DNA from: Ehretia macrophylla
Lineage: Eukaryota; Streptophyta; Magnoliopsida; Boraginales; Ehretiaceae
Assembly: GCA_037974665.1 (NCBI GenBank)
Contig: CM075765.1
Span: 15,309,501 to 15,373,500 of the forward strand
Length of the DNA stretch: 64,000 nucleotides
Direction of reading: 5' to 3'
Of this stretch, positions 33,418-46,215 are shown piece after piece; the stretch's first letter is position 1; every line of letters starts with the position of its first letter. The position numbers were made by a program, and so were the translations under genes. Below the pieces are notes generated by a model. It was not told the DNA's origin. It ran no database searches and worked only from the letters and a program-made list of their open reading frames with translations.

Positions 33418-35290
33418 TGCGTAATATTTTTTTCAGGAGAGCAAAAATGAGAAGGGGAATTGTTTTCCTTTCTCTAGGGAAAAGAAAAGAATGGAATTGA
33501 AATCAATGAAATCACGAATTAATGAAGCAATAAACAAAATTAACAACAATAAGACCAGTTGGAATTAGAGTTCATCTCACTGGAGACCAGGAGATGAGAG
33601 TGGAGACCAAGGGCTATAGAAGAAAAGTGTGGAACGTTTGCTCTCTATGCCAGAAGAGAGAAAAAAAATATAACGTATGATGATGGTGTGAAGAGAGGGA
33701 AGAGAGGGAAAAGGAATTTATAGGAGGTGTGTGTTGGGGGTTTGAAAAGGAAAGTGGGTGGAAAATGGAAATTTAAGTTTTATGGAGAACACACACGGCC
33801 ATAAGAATTTTCTATATTAGTTTTACGCGTTGTGGGTCCGAGGGATTTTATTAATTTGCCAATTTGGCCAACTCATGAACTTCTGGAGATGTGACATTGT
33901 GATGTTGGGCCGGGGGAAAAGTATGGCTCGACTTGGAAGTCACTACTGGGGGTGGAGGAGAAGTGATTTGAAGAATTCATGGTTACGGCCTTTAGCGTTT
34001 TGATTCAGTGGTAAGATTATTTATTATATGTGAGAAATTATGAATTTAACTATTGTTAATTATATTATATAATTTTAAATTTCTTTTGAATTAAATTTTT
34101 TTTTATGGTTTTGATTTTTCTTTTCGGAAGTATCCAATGTTAGCCCTTAAGTTTTTGGGTGGAAAAAAGGAAAACTTTTGGGTCTAGCAAACGGGTCTCT
34201 ACACTAGTGGAACCGATAAGATGTGTGTCTAATTAATATTGTGAGTGTCATTGGGTCTGATCAGAGTAAAAATATTGACTCAATAGAGAGTTAAATGAGC
34301 CTCCCCATGATTGAATTAGAGCATATAATGTGGTGTACTATTGCATCACAAATTTTATAATTTAAGAGCGAATCTAATACAATTTTATTTAAAATAAAAT
34401 TTTTGATTGTAAAACAAAAAAAGTTTCCAATGTCGAATTGTGGTTTATGGTAAGATCTATACGTATGAGTTGCTCCTAAGATTTAGATGTTGGCATAAAG
34501 CGTGTGGCAATTAAGGCCTTGATGCAATTAGTTTAACAAAGCATTTATGAGACATTTAAGCGTCAAATTTGAACTTTCAACTCTGGAGAAGCTAACAAGA
34601 GGTACAGTGTATTGATTGGAAAAAGAAAAGAAAGGAAATGGTTATTTATAATAGAAAGTTACCTTAAATTTTTTTTTCATATTTATTGTTATGGTATATA
34701 TAAAATTTTGTAAAAGTATTTGGAATAAATAAACACTTTTCCTTTCTTTCAAAATATCCCAAATTATAGGAATTACAAAGTTTTATTTAAAAAAAATTCA
34801 ATCCTTTCATTTACTTTTCTCTCATCCAAAAATCAATTCAAATTAGATAGAAAGATTTCCTAATTCTTCCATTTTTTTTCCTTTCTTTTCTTTGTATAGT
34901 GAATTCAAGTTCGAGTTGTGGTTTAAACTTAAAATATTTAATTACAATATATTTTTATCCGATCATTTTGCTTAGCTCTTGAATTTTCGTTTTTTACTTT
35001 TAAAAAAATGAATCCAAACATAGTGTTAGGGAAACGGCAGAAAAACACATTGGTTAGAAAAAACCCGTGCACCATGAACATGCATTGATACCGCATAAGG
35101 AAGCGTTGTTTGCGCAGGTTAGTGGCCTGTCTGTTTTTTCAGAATGTTTCCACGACCTATGCCGGACCTAGAATATTCTTTTGGAAATTACTTTTAAATG
35201 TGGTCTTCCGCTAATTGTTGTTGTTGTTGTTGTTTTTTTTTTTTTTTTTTTTTTTTTTATCTTTCACCAAAAAAAAAAAAAAAAAAGTCA
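33418..35290. other. 5' flank of the carrier gene and intergenic
   Basis: Next to the carrier start there is a purine/pyrimidine-biased leader (GAGAGAG words at 33590-33720 on plus). Further on it is AT-rich without a gene. A tract of TTG repeats, T run and A run at 35217-35286 borders the second copy of duplication A. A short SINE-head-like sequence (TTCAGTGGTAAGATTATT) lies near 34003. Confidence 0.45.
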
Positions 35291-36026
35291 AAATGATTTG
35301 GCTCAACATTATAGCACATAGAGCTTCGATGCTACTACAACGCCTTTACTAACTCGAAGTGCCAGTTTTTTGTGGTAATTTTTGGAGTCAAATTAAAACG
35401 TAAAATCTAACGGTATAGACCGGAAACCTCTAAAGCACAATTATTTACACTTATGATCAATCAAGCGGGTATACACTTCACAGAAGACAGTCATTAGCAT
35501 AATCTGATTCTCTGTTTCCTGCCATTCCTAGTCTTTAGTGATTGACTAGGTTACAAAAAAGAGAGCATACAATTTAAAATGCTTAAATTACATTTCAAAT
35601 TGTCAAAACTTATATAAGATAATAGCTCACGTATGAGTCAATCCCTATAATATTATAATGTTCTTTTCATTTAGTCAAGTATTTCATAAAATAATTTTTG
35701 TCATATCACGTAACAAAAAATGTGTTACTTTTTCAGCCCAAAAAAATGTCTCCCCAAATGTCTGGGGAGTTGCAACTAAAGTTTCAAACATTAATCTATC
35801 GCTCTCACCATTAATGACGAGGTTCAACTAGCAAGATGCTACTTGCATGCCAACTTGTTTGTTGTCAAAGTTAGCTACCAACGTACGACTGGGAAAGAGG
35901 ACAGGAAATATAAGAATAGATATTTCTTATATACAAAATGGGCCACTTCTATTGATTAAAGGAGAATGGACTAACCACTAGCCATTTGTTCTAGTGGTAT
36001 AATACTTGTTTTAAATACGAGAGATC
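35291..36026. repeat. Segmental duplication A, copy 2
   Basis: This matches 1-728 in direct orientation, beginning at AAAATGATTTGGCTCAACAT and ending near the SINE-head-like GTTCTAGTGGTATAATACTT. The left edge touches a long T/A homopolymer tract. LTR-like sequence starts just after the right edge. Confidence 0.9.
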
Positions 36027-36041
36027 TTGAGTTTAAATATT

Positions 36042-36136
36042 GTGAGTGTAACGTCTCGATTCCTCACGAGACCGGAGACTCTACTAACCATACTATTCTT
36101 AACTCAATCCCAAACCCGGTCTCAGACCACCTTAAA
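36042..36136. mobile_element. Short LTR-end-like fragment
   Basis: It starts TGTAACGTCTCGATTCC and runs to the start of the next LTR-like block at 36137. It resembles the head of the same solo-LTR family but is only 95 bp. It is a fossil scrap. Confidence 0.35.
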
Positions 36137-36479
36137 TGTAACACCCCGATCCAACCCCACGCTAAAGGTTAAGTCTGAACTCGACAAACGGACAGAGTCT
36201 CTCCTGTACCGTGGACATTCTGAAAACCTGTAAGCAACCAATAAAGCCACAAAACAACCTAGAACTCCAATTCTAATAAAGACTCAAACTTTAAGGTCAT
36301 CCGAGCCTTAAAACATTCAAACAGTTAGAATCATGCAAGCATGCATCCAACTTCACTTCTTTACCAAACCGCTTATCATGCCACTCCATGATAGCTTTTA
36401 AGCATTCTTAGAAATTGAAAACAACCAGTCATTCACTCCCAAGCATGCAGAGAAGCTAAGAGCAAAACACTACAAAAAA

Positions 36480-37130
36480 ACGGCTTTAGGCGACCACCAA
36501 AGTCGTCTCCATGCCGTCGCCAAATAGGTCTTGGCGACGGTTGGCAACGGCGTGGAAATAAATATTGGTTGTCGCCAAAAGTAGCATCGCCAAGTTGTCT
36601 CCCCGTCGCCATATCATCACATTTGGCGACAGCATTTTAGTCGTCTCCATATTCGTCTCCGAATCGTGTCCCAAAAATATCATCTCCACACCGTTGCCAA
36701 AAGTTCTTTGTCTCCATTCTGTCTTCACGTCGTCTCCAAAAAATAGTGTCTTCATTCCGTCTCCACCTCGTCTCCAAAAAATAGTGTCTCCAATCCGTCT
36801 CTACCCCGTCTCCAAAAAATAGTCTCTCCACACCGTTGCCAAAAGCTCTTTGTCTCCATTCCGTCTCCACGTCGTCTCCAAAAAATAGTGTCTCCATTCC
36901 GTCTCCACGTCGTCTCCAAAAACTAGTGTCTCCATTCCGTCTCCACGTCGTCTCCAAAAACTAGTGTCTCAATTCTGTCTCCACCTTATCTCCAAAAAAT
37001 AGTGTCTCCAATCCGTCTCCACGTCGTCTCCAAAAAATAGTATCTCCAATCCGTCTCCAAGTAGTCACCAAAAATATAGTGTCTCCACACTTCAAAACAT
37101 AAACTCTACATTCCGTCTCGAAGCCGTCGC
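36480..37130. repeat. Left subterminal array of the CACTA element
   Basis: About ten units of 38 bp run from about 36709 to 37085, each like TGTCTCCATTCCGTCTCC plus CGTCGTCTCCAAAAAATAG. Looser units precede them. Arrays like this bind the TnpA protein in En/Spm. Minus-strand frames such as 36637-36957 are artefacts of the repeat. Confidence 0.85.
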
Positions 37131-37368
37131 CAAAATTACATATCTCGAAATTTAATTTAATTTTTTATTTTTCAAATAAAACCTTTAAATCTCCAGTTTT
37201 TATTAATTATTTGTTTATTAAATGAAGATATAATACACATTCATATAATATAAATTATATTTAATTTATATTGAAAACTATATTGTACCACACCATTAAT
37301 AAAGTAAACAAATCCTAAACATAATTTAACACACTCGTTGCACATTAACATAACAAAAAAGCATGAAA
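37131..37368. other. 3' noncoding part of the CACTA TnpA unit
   Basis: AT-rich sequence between the subterminal array and the stop codon of the TnpA-like gene. No gene is seen. Confidence 0.5.
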
Positions 37369-39417
37369 CTATTCTTCATTTCCATCATCGGGTTGAGGCG
37401 GATCCTGATGAGCAAGTGGCTTCATCATCATCTTTATCAGCAGTGCGATCTGTGCACGCAGTTCTCGAAGTTCAGCATTGTGTTCTTCTTGAAGTCGTTC
37501 AATCTGCTCAGTGTGTTCTTGTTGCGCTTTACGCAATTCCTCATTCTCTGAGATGTGTAGATCGAGCTTCTCATTCAATGTTGTCATCGCCCGAGCAACT
37601 ACCTGATGTATCTCTATCTCTGTGATCTGGCGTCTGCCTAGTAGGTTGTGGTGTGTAGAAGACACTAAACCAGATGACCCGACCCCGTATATGCGCCCTC
37701 TGTTTGGTTTGCCCACAATCTGCAGGAAGAGTGCATCATAGTCTATCGGTGTCGCTGCTGAATCGGACTCGGAAGAAACAGTTGCCTGCTGTACCAGTTC
37801 ATCATAATCAGCCTGTACGACAGAGCATCTGACTTAATCATTTTAGACATTTTGTTGGTAAATATATATATATATACATATATATATATCCCTAATTTTT
37901 TTTTCTATTAACAATAACTTGCACATACCATGGTCTGTTCTGCCCTAGGGTCTGTGAATGGCCCGTCTGGGCCCTTGCGATGAGCCTTTGCAAAAACATC
38001 AGCCCTAGTCACTGGTGCCCCCCATTCTTCTGCCTACAAATTTTTAAAATAGGAAAACATAACTACAAAAGCATTTATGATATGTTATATAATTGAATTT
38101 TATTACGACATTTTGTTCATTACATTTTTCTACTTACATACCAATCTCCTTGCAGCCTCTTCATAGGAGATAGGTCCTAAATGATGTGGAAATGGCCGAT
38201 GCAGTCGGTTATTTGAATTTCGCTGTGAAATTGCCTGCCATTCAAGGGTTTCCCACTTTTCTTTTAACTGATCCCACGCGCCATCGCCCACCCACTTTGG
38301 ATTCTTATTACGCGTCCGTCCTTTATTAAAGAGGTCACGTATACGAGATCCAGCTTTCGAATCAAACATTCGGCGAAGCGCTGCTTCCTCACTTGGGTAC
38401 TACTTGTAGACCCTCTGCAGCCATATATTAATGCATATAACATATTATTTCAACAGTATTCAACCCATTGATTATAACAAATATCATTACATAAAATATA
38501 TAAACACTTATTTATCATACCTGAAAATTAGCGAACCACCTATCTCTAACATCATCGGGGACCTCAGTCCAACTCCCCCAAGGCTGAGAATACCCGGCGT
38601 TCATTGCTCTAGTGACTTCTCTTGTTGCTGCGTACGGTGTCCAACTAAACATGAAGAAAACAAATAATAGGATATTAAACAGCCATAACATAGGGGGGTA
38701 TTGGGATAGGGTTAACCATGGAAAAAATACAAAATCAAATACTTACCCACCACCGTCGAATGTCAAATGTGTCCGTCTGTCAACCTGCCACGCGACGTAG
38801 GCATCGTGCGACGAGAACCCATAATATTGCCATGGCTCTATCCCAGCAGGTCGTTCTTGAGCTGTTGTAGATGACTCAGGTTGTTCAGGAATCGGTGTGG
38901 ATTGAGGCATAGGGTCGGGCGCAGTCGCGCCATCAACGTTTACGTGTAAATCCTCTAAACCTTGTCTCAAACCAGACGATGAAGTAGAAGGTGTAGACCT
39001 CTCATGTGGTGGTAATGGAACGTGTAAAGGCACCTGGCCTGATGCAGCGTCAATGGGCCCTCCAAACGTGCTAGTATGAGTATGTACCCTTTGTTGTGAG
39101 GGATACAAACTGTGTGGAATCCCATGCTCCAAACCTACTGATGATGACGATGAGCCACGACCCGACGACGGCTGACCGACAGAAGACCGATGACCAACCG
39201 ATTGCGGTGCTCCTATGGACCCATGACCAACTGAATGCGGTGCTCTTGTTGACCCCCGACCTACTGAGTTCGGTGCTCCTGTCAACCCACGACCAATCGA
39301 TTGATATCTACTAGTGGACGTACTGGATGTACGCCCACAACCTGTACTTCCACGACCTAACCCCGTCCTGAGGAATTGTCTAATTCATCTCGAAGAGTTA
39401 TCTTTGCCTGCAGCCAT
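37369..39417 (-). CDS. CACTA TnpA-like protein (Transposase_24 type), decayed
   Basis: Five exons on the minus strand with GT-AG borders: 39417-38747, 38644-38521, 38414-38142, 38033-37929 and about 37814-37369. The first encodes a low-complexity N terminus with repeated GAPxSVGHGS-type units. Then come WTPYAATREVTRAMNAGY and VPDDVRDRWFANFQ, then SRIRDLFNKGR with KPKW-like WVGDGAWDQLKEKWETLEW, then EEWGAPVTRADVFAKAHRK, and last a coiled-coil end (ENEELRKAQQEHTEQIERLQ). This is the second ORF of plant CACTA elements, whose product binds the subterminal repeats. Lesions are a TGA at codon 11 (39385-39387, expected CGA Arg), a TAG after RVYK in exon 3, and a 2-base frame offset at the start of exon 5 if the best acceptor is used. 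Confidence 0.8.
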
Positions 39418-39571
39418 CTCTATTCCCCTACAAATACACTTAAGGAATTAATTGTCAGTGCTACACACATTAATACACACATACACATGTTCCGTTAATT
39501 GAATTATAATTTTTAAATGTCATCCGTAAATAAGTCGTATACATCAACATGATTGCTATATAATATCCAAA

Positions 39572-42500
39572 CTAAGTATCATATTCTTCGTCATCATGAG
39601 CGTCATTATCATCACCGTCATCATCATCATCATCTTCTTCATCTTCATCTTGTGAATTATCATCATCATCATCATCATAATCATAATCTTCTTCTTCTTC
39701 GTCAATCTTCTCGTCCTCTTCTTGAGCATCATGTTGAGCATGTAAATCATTAATATCTTCGTATGATATTTCTATGTTATCACCCGATGCATGACAAAGT
39801 GGAGGTAAACTAGCATCAGTCGGCTGTACTTCGGCCACATTCATGTCATCTAACTGAAAAGCTATTTCTTCTTCTCCTACACTCTGTTGTCTTGATAGGT
39901 CATATAAATTTCTTGGACGGATTTTAACCACAGCCCACCAATCCATTCGATCCCTTTTCGTTCCTGGATATTTACAGTAGTACACTTGTTGTGCCTGTTC
40001 AGCCAAAACAAACGGTTCATATTTTTGATACTTTCTCTTAACGTTCACTTCAATCTGTCCGGTCTTCAGATGATACTTCACCCCTCTGTCCTTTATGGAA
40101 TCATACCAGTCACACTTGAAAAGAACGACCCTTGTATATTGCAATGTTGGATTATGATATTCAAATTCAATAATGTCGTTCAAAACTCCATAGTATCCAA
40201 CATCCTCAGTATTACTATCATTTATCCCTTTAACAAACACTCCACTATTGTATGTTGATTTTATCTTCCCAAAATTTAATGTATAAAACCGATAACCGTT
40301 GACCAAGTATCTTGACCAACTGTGAACCCGTCTACTAGGCCTCATTGAAAGACATTTTACACGATCATCAATGCCATTAGTGCCTATCAACTGCAAATCG
40401 CATAATAAGGTTATTATGCAAAGTTAAATGAACTCATTAATTTAACACCAATTACACTTCTTAACATATACTTACATGGTGATATAACCACATCGGAAAA
40501 TTATTGTACACTTCATATTGAATTTTCGTCGAACACAATTCCGGATAGTTTTGGAGAAGATATTCCTTGAACATGCTATGAAAAAAAAAAAAATGTGTCG
40601 GCTAAATCATGTAGTTAAGTGTATGAGGAACTGTGAGTTCCAATTTTCAAATAATATACTTATTCGTACCAGATATAGGGGGAAACTTCTCGGGAATTGG
40701 TCAAAACATAAATGTGTGCCGCATGCAGTTCTTGATCATTTAAGTTTTGTTCCGTTTCCTTCCCAATTGGACATTCCGGGTAAGTAAATATAGATAAACA
40801 ACCATCAGGGTATGTCACCTCGTTGTATTGGTTATTCCGCGGAATACTTCTTGTTCTGGTACCCACGTGTAGTTCAAAATAATAAGAACAAAATGTTGAT
40901 GTTTCGAGAATGTGATAAGCTTCATAAATTGATCCTTCAACGTGTGCTTTATTCTTAACCTTCCGTTTCAATCTTTGCAAAAACCTCTCGAATGGATACA
41001 TCCAACGATATTGTACCGGACCACCACAAATGGCTTCATATACCAAGTGAATTGTCAAATGCTCCATCGAATCGAAGAAACTAGGGGGTAACATTTTCTC
41101 CAAATTGCAAAGTATGACGACAATATTTTCCTGCATCCTTTCCAAATCGGTCCTTTGAAGAGTTGTACAACATAGATTGGTAAATAATAAACTTAGTTGG
41201 GCAAAACTTGCCAAACATGTTTCGGTAGTAGCTCACGTAAAGCAATCGAAAGCAATCTCTCCATAAATACATGACAATCGTGACTCTTCATGTGTGACAT
41301 CTTCAATTCTTTTATGTCTACACATCGAGATAAATTGGAAGCATATCTATCAGGGAGTTGTATGTCTCTAACCCATTCAAACAATGCTTTCCTTTTATCA
41401 ACAGGAAGTGTGTAAACACCCATCTTCAATTCATGCTCACCGCATAATTTCGGACGGTCACAAAAGGTTGATACATCAACTCTAGCTTTGAGGTCGTCTT
41501 TTGTCTTACCCTTGACCGCTATCACCGTGTTGAAAACATTATCAAACACATTTTTTTTAATATGCATCACATCCAAATTGTGTCAGACAAGATGTGTCTT
41601 CCAGTAAGGCAAGTCCCAGAAAATACTTCTCTTCGTCCAATTGTGTCAATCCCCAAAACCGTATAGTTTGCTTTCTCTCATGTCGTTTATTTTCGGGTAA
41701 TCTTTCACTAGTTCCCACAACTGCATACCATCTAATCTTGGCGGTGGCGGATCAGTTTCAACTCTACCTTTGATAAAATTCTTTTTGTCACGCCTTAATG
41801 CACTATTCAATGGTAAGAACTGACGAAGACAATCAAAGAAAGAATTTTTTCTACTTGCTGGTAATCGAAATGCTTTAAATTTATCCATACAATACGGGCA
41901 TGACAGTTTTCCATGTGTGCTCTATCCAGACAACATACCATATGTTGGGAAATCATTTATTGTCCACATCAAAACAACCCTTAACATAAAATTTTTGTTT
42001 GTGGCAACATCATAACAAGGTGCACATTCGAACCATAAATTTTGTAATTCTTCGATTAGAGGCTCTAGGTACACATCAATATTCTTCCCAGGATTCTTGG
42101 GACCTGGGATAAACAGGGTTAAAAACATGAAATGATCTTTCATGCACATCCACGGTGGCAAATTGTATGGTGTTAAAATGACCGGCCAACAAGAATAAGG
42201 TTTTGCATTTGAACTGAACGGATTAAAACCATCTGAGCACAAACCAAGCCAAACATTTTTGGGTTCACATGCAAATTCAGGATATACAATATCGAAATAT
42301 TTTCATCCCTCAGCGTCAGAGGGATGACAAATTTTTATTTCCTCAACCTGGTGATTCTTGTGCCACTGTATGTGCTCAGCTGTCACCTTTGACATGTATA
42401 GCCTTTTCAACCTTGGAGTCAATGGGAAAAACCGTAATTGTTGATATGGTTTCAACTTACTCTGTTTTGAACCACGTGTTGTTGGTTTGAAACGTCGGTG

Positions 42501-43235
42501 ATGACAACGCGGACAAGAATCTAGGTGTTTTCTGTCATTGTAGAATAAGGTACAACCATTTACACAAACATCAATCTTCACATATCCTAGTCCCAAGGGT
42601 TTAATTAATTGCTTATACCTGTAAAAGTTTTCAGGCATCGTATGCGTATTCGGCAACGAATCCCTAACTGTTTCAATCATTGTGTTAAAGCATAGTTCGC
42701 TCATGTTATGCTCGGCCTTGACATTCATGTAATGAGACACAGCAGATAACTGCGTCAAGTTTTCACAACCTTCATACAGTGGTAAATCAGTAGCCTTCAA
42801 CAACTCAAAAAACTGTTGTGTTTCAATGTTAGGTTCTTCTGTATACAAGTTTTCATCACCATACCATTCCGGACCAACAGCGTCCAATACCATTGTCCTA
42901 TAGTAATTTCTTTCTTCTATCATCTCGTTGTAATCATTATTTTGAAAATAGGACGTACATATATAATAATTATTTGACATATCTTCCCCGTGTTCAGTCC
43001 ATTTATAGTAGTTTACCATGAAACTTTTCCTGTAAAGATAAAGTATGACCTCCTCGGATTTTTCAAAATTGCGATTTTTGCATTTGGCACACGGGCATCT
43101 TATTTTTTCACCATCCATGTAATATCTTTGACCACGTGCGAAATCTACGAATTCGTGTACACCAATAACAAATGCCTCGTTAAGATGCCCGTCAGGATCA
43201 TGGCGATGATACATCCATTCACGACTTGTATCCAT
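39572..43235 (-). CDS. CACTA transposase TnpD/TNP2-like, decayed
   Basis: Exons 43235-40670, 40575-40476 and 40390-39572, about 1160 codons. Order of parts: the transposase-associated zinc-binding domain (MDTSREWMYHRH, GEKIRCPCAKCKNRNF); the TNP2 core (VNGCTLFYNDRKHLDSCPRC, VWLGLCSDGFNPF, CWPVILTPYNLPPWMCMKDH, HNLDVMHIKKNVFDN); the DUF4218 region (MLPPSFFDSMEHLTIHLVYE, CGGPVQYRWMYPFERFL); a short exon MFKEYLLQNYPELCS; the DUF4216 region (NSGVFVKGIN, VLFKCDWYD, PFVLAEQAQQVYYCKYPG); and a very acidic D/E tail. It would cut and join the element ends. Four in-frame stops lie at 42303-42305, 41922-41924, 41646-41648 and 41583-41585, and there is one frame change near 41200-41230. Everything else is open, which suggests recent decay. 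Confidence 0.88.
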
Positions 43236-43549
43236 ATCGAACAAAAATTTCCTATGTAATATTTAACATATTCAATAAATGACTATTGATGTTTCGTTAC
43301 ATTTAGAGCATAATATTGGGACCACAACAATTACACATACCTTTTTCTATGTAACATTATATGTAATAAATGCATTTATGCTTAATATATGTAACATAGT
43401 TTATTTCACCAAGATCCATGTAGATAAAGATCTTAGCTGCAACAAATTAACTACTTACTTCTTAAGTTAACTTCCTAACTTAGCTTAAGTTAAACTATTA
43501 ACGTAATCTTAAATGAACTTCTTCTAAATGCAAATAGTAGTACATAACA
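43236..43549. other. 5' flank of the CACTA TnpD gene
   Basis: AT-rich sequence upstream of the transposase start on the minus strand. No TATA box is convincing. It ends at a MITE insertion, which may have displaced the original promoter. Confidence 0.4.
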
Positions 43550-43945
43550 GGGAAAATTTCACATTTAGTCCCTATATTTACAATGTCTCAATTTAGTACC
43601 TATGGTTTAACCAAAATTTTTAATTTCTTTTATTGTTTAAAATGTCTCAATTTAGTCCAACATGTTTTTCAAAAAGTAAATATGTCGTCCCTATTATTTT
43701 TAAATAGTGTCAATGTTGTCCAAATGGTTTTCTTAAAGTTTTAAATTCGTCTATATTATCCAATGAGAAAACTGACATTTTTTTAGAAATAATCAAAACA
43801 ATAGAGATGCAATTGATAACTTTAAACATTAGATAATAAATTGAAACTTTTCAGCCAACAATAGGGACTATATTTAGACATTTTAAACAATATGGAATAA
43901 ACTAAATTTTTTTGCAAACAATAGGGACTAAATTTGAGATTTTCC
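43550..43945. mobile_element. Mutator-like foldback MITE inside the CACTA element
   Basis: The left end GGGAAAATTTCACATTTAGT and the complement of the right end, GGAAAATCTCAAATTTAGTC, are inverted repeats that extend through GTCCCTAT-type subunits along both arms. It is about 396 bp with no coding region. It is of the same general style as the foldbacks at 10157 and 11588 but a different subfamily. Confidence 0.7.
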
Positions 43946-45301
43946 ATACTTATCTTACCACTCTAATCTAATCTATGTTACTTTCTTGTATTTAAAGTCC
44001 ACCATCAAACATTCATTAACAAGACCAAGCATTGAAGATAATTAAAACACATAATATATAATTAGAGTAATTACAACACGTACTACAACCTAACAAGCCA
44101 TACAATCTATAAATTCAAAATACAATTGTTCAACCAACATATATACATGCAAGACCTATACTTCTTAAGTGAAAGAGCATCTAAATGAACTACTTAACCT
44201 ATACTTCTTACATACTAAACTACTTATCTTACTTATCTGAGTGTGTTAACATAACATATTAATTTGTCTTGCTAAACTTATGGAATTAAATTATCTATAT
44301 TTATTACTTATTAATTATCTAAATTTATTAAGCTAACTTATTTAATTACTTAGTCTATTATCTTAAGTTTAATTACTTATTAATTTAGTCAACATATCAT
44401 ACTATCATGGCAACCGTCTAACCTAATTTAACTTACTTAATTGTCAAGACACACACGGAAGATTAAATCGGTATTCTTACTTGTTAATCACCTTTAATTT
44501 CTCACTCGAGTTAACTTAACTTTACTTAAACATCTTAATACAACTGCAAAAAACCAATTCTCCACCAACAACAAAACACCCCTTCATCCACTTACACACA
44601 CAGCATCTTCCCAATACCCTCTCAACTCATTTATCATAATATACAAAATCAAATACATAACAAATAATTACAATTCCTTTAATTTACTTAACCAGATTTA
44701 CAATTACAAATAAATTTATTGTAAAACTTTTAACTCGTACAATCATCAAACTCACCTGAGCCGATTGAAACTATATAAGTCCCATCCAAATATCTAAAGC
44801 CCCAAACCTTGCAAAGAAAAGCCAAACACATTGTATTAATCAAAAAAATACAATGTATAATCAAAAAATATTTATTACATTAACACAATGTATTTTTGGT
44901 AAAAAAAAATAAAAAAATAAATCCGAAAAAAGAAAAAAAAATCAGAAATAAATTAAGGAAATATTGCTCAACCAAAGTTTTGGTAAATTAAAACACAATT
45001 TTATTATATAAAATAAAGAAAAAACCAAAAATTGAATTTTTTTTATATAAAACTAGGGAAAAAAACTGAAAATTATACAAAAAAAGTACATAAATAAAAT
45101 GATATATATAACAAAAAAATCAAACACATTATATAAATGTTTATATACACATATATATACATACATATAAATATATATATATGTATATATATATATATAT
45201 GTATATATTTATATATGTATATATACATACATTGCAAAAGAAAAAAATTACAGTATATTTTCGGATTTTACCTAATCGTCAAGGTAAGAGAGGGTGTTGA
45301 A
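43946..45301. other. AT-rich interior of the CACTA element
   Basis: No gene is visible. TATA/ATGT simple sequence runs at about 45115-45230, and A-rich stretches at 44880-45080. Confidence 0.5.
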
Positions 45302-45380
45302 GGGTGGGGGTAGGGGTGGGGGTGGGGGTGGTATGAGGTAGGGGACACGAGGGGGAGGGGGGTAGGTGGGGCGAGGGGTG
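45302..45380 (+). repeat. G-run block with G-quadruplex potential
   Basis: The plus strand has more than six runs of four or five G separated by one to four bases (GGGTGGGGGTAGGGGTGGGG and onward). This fits the pattern of intramolecular G-quadruplexes. It lies in the upstream region of the TnpD gene, next to the inner GGAGACGG array. Confidence 0.75.
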
Positions 45381-45555
45381 TTGCTATATGTGTTTTTTCG
45401 CTGGGGGTGGGGGCCACTTCTGTTTTTTTTTTTTTTTTGAATTACAAGAGGGGCAGCAGCTGCTGCCCTCTGTAAATGTTTTCCGTTTAATGGGAACCAG
45501 CTATGCTGGTTCCCCATGGTGACGGCCCAGTGACTAACTGGGCTGTCGCCAAAGT

Positions 45556-46215
45556 TTAGGGACCCGATTTGACGGGTTCCCATGGAGACGGCCTGGTCCG
45601 TGGAGACGGATCAGGCCGTCTCCCAAATGTCTCCAATAGGAGACGGCCCAGGCCGTCTCTAAAATGGAGAGTGGCCTGGGCCGTCTCCTCAATGGAGACC
45701 GGGCTCTCCATTTTGGAGACGGCCACTGTTCGTCTCCAAATTGGAGACGGACCAGGCCGTCTCCAAAATAGAGACTGGACCTGGTCCACTTCCAGTCTCC
45801 AGGCCGTCTCCTCAATGGAGACGGACCAGGCCGTCTTCAAAATGGAGATTGGACCCGGTCCAATTCCAATCTCCATTGAGGAGACGGTGTGGGCCATCTC
45901 CTCAATAGAGACTGGGCTGTCCATTTTGGAGACGGCCCAGGCCGTCTCCAAAATGGAAACTGGACGTGGTCCACTTCTAGTCTCCATTGAGGAGATGGAC
46001 CAGGCCATCTCCAAAATGGAAACTGGACCTGGTCCAGTTCCAGTCTCCATTGAGGAGACGGCGTGGGTCGTCTCCTCAATGGAGACTGGGTTCTCCATTT
46101 TAGAGACGGCACTATCCGTCTCCAAAATGGAGACTGGGCTTGGTCCAGTTCCAGTCTCCATTGAGGAGATGGGGTGGGCCGTCTCCTCAGGCCGTCTCCA
46201 TTTTCTGGAGATGGA
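45556..46215. repeat. Inner GGAGACGG array of the CACTA element
   Basis: More than a dozen units built on GAGACGGNCCAGGCCGTCTCC, TCTCCAAAATGGAGACTGG and TCTCCATTGAGGAGACGG fill 660 bp, many of them locally palindromic. The same core words occur in the left and right subterminal arrays. Its place 2.2 kb from the right end suggests a promoter-side TnpA-binding array or a relic of an older right end. Long frames on both strands (for example 45556-46161) are repeat artefacts. Confidence 0.8.

Noticed and set aside
36486-36957. Minus-strand frames rich in Trp, Arg and Gly
   Set aside because: Translation of the 38-bp subterminal array of the CACTA element, not a gene.
36699-37085. CRISPR-like array of regular direct repeats
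   Set aside because: Units are directly adjacent without unique spacers, lie at a CACTA end, and the DNA is a plant nuclear genome.
39553-39753. His-rich plus-strand ORF
   Set aside because: Antisense of the acidic Asp/Glu tail of the transposase gene.
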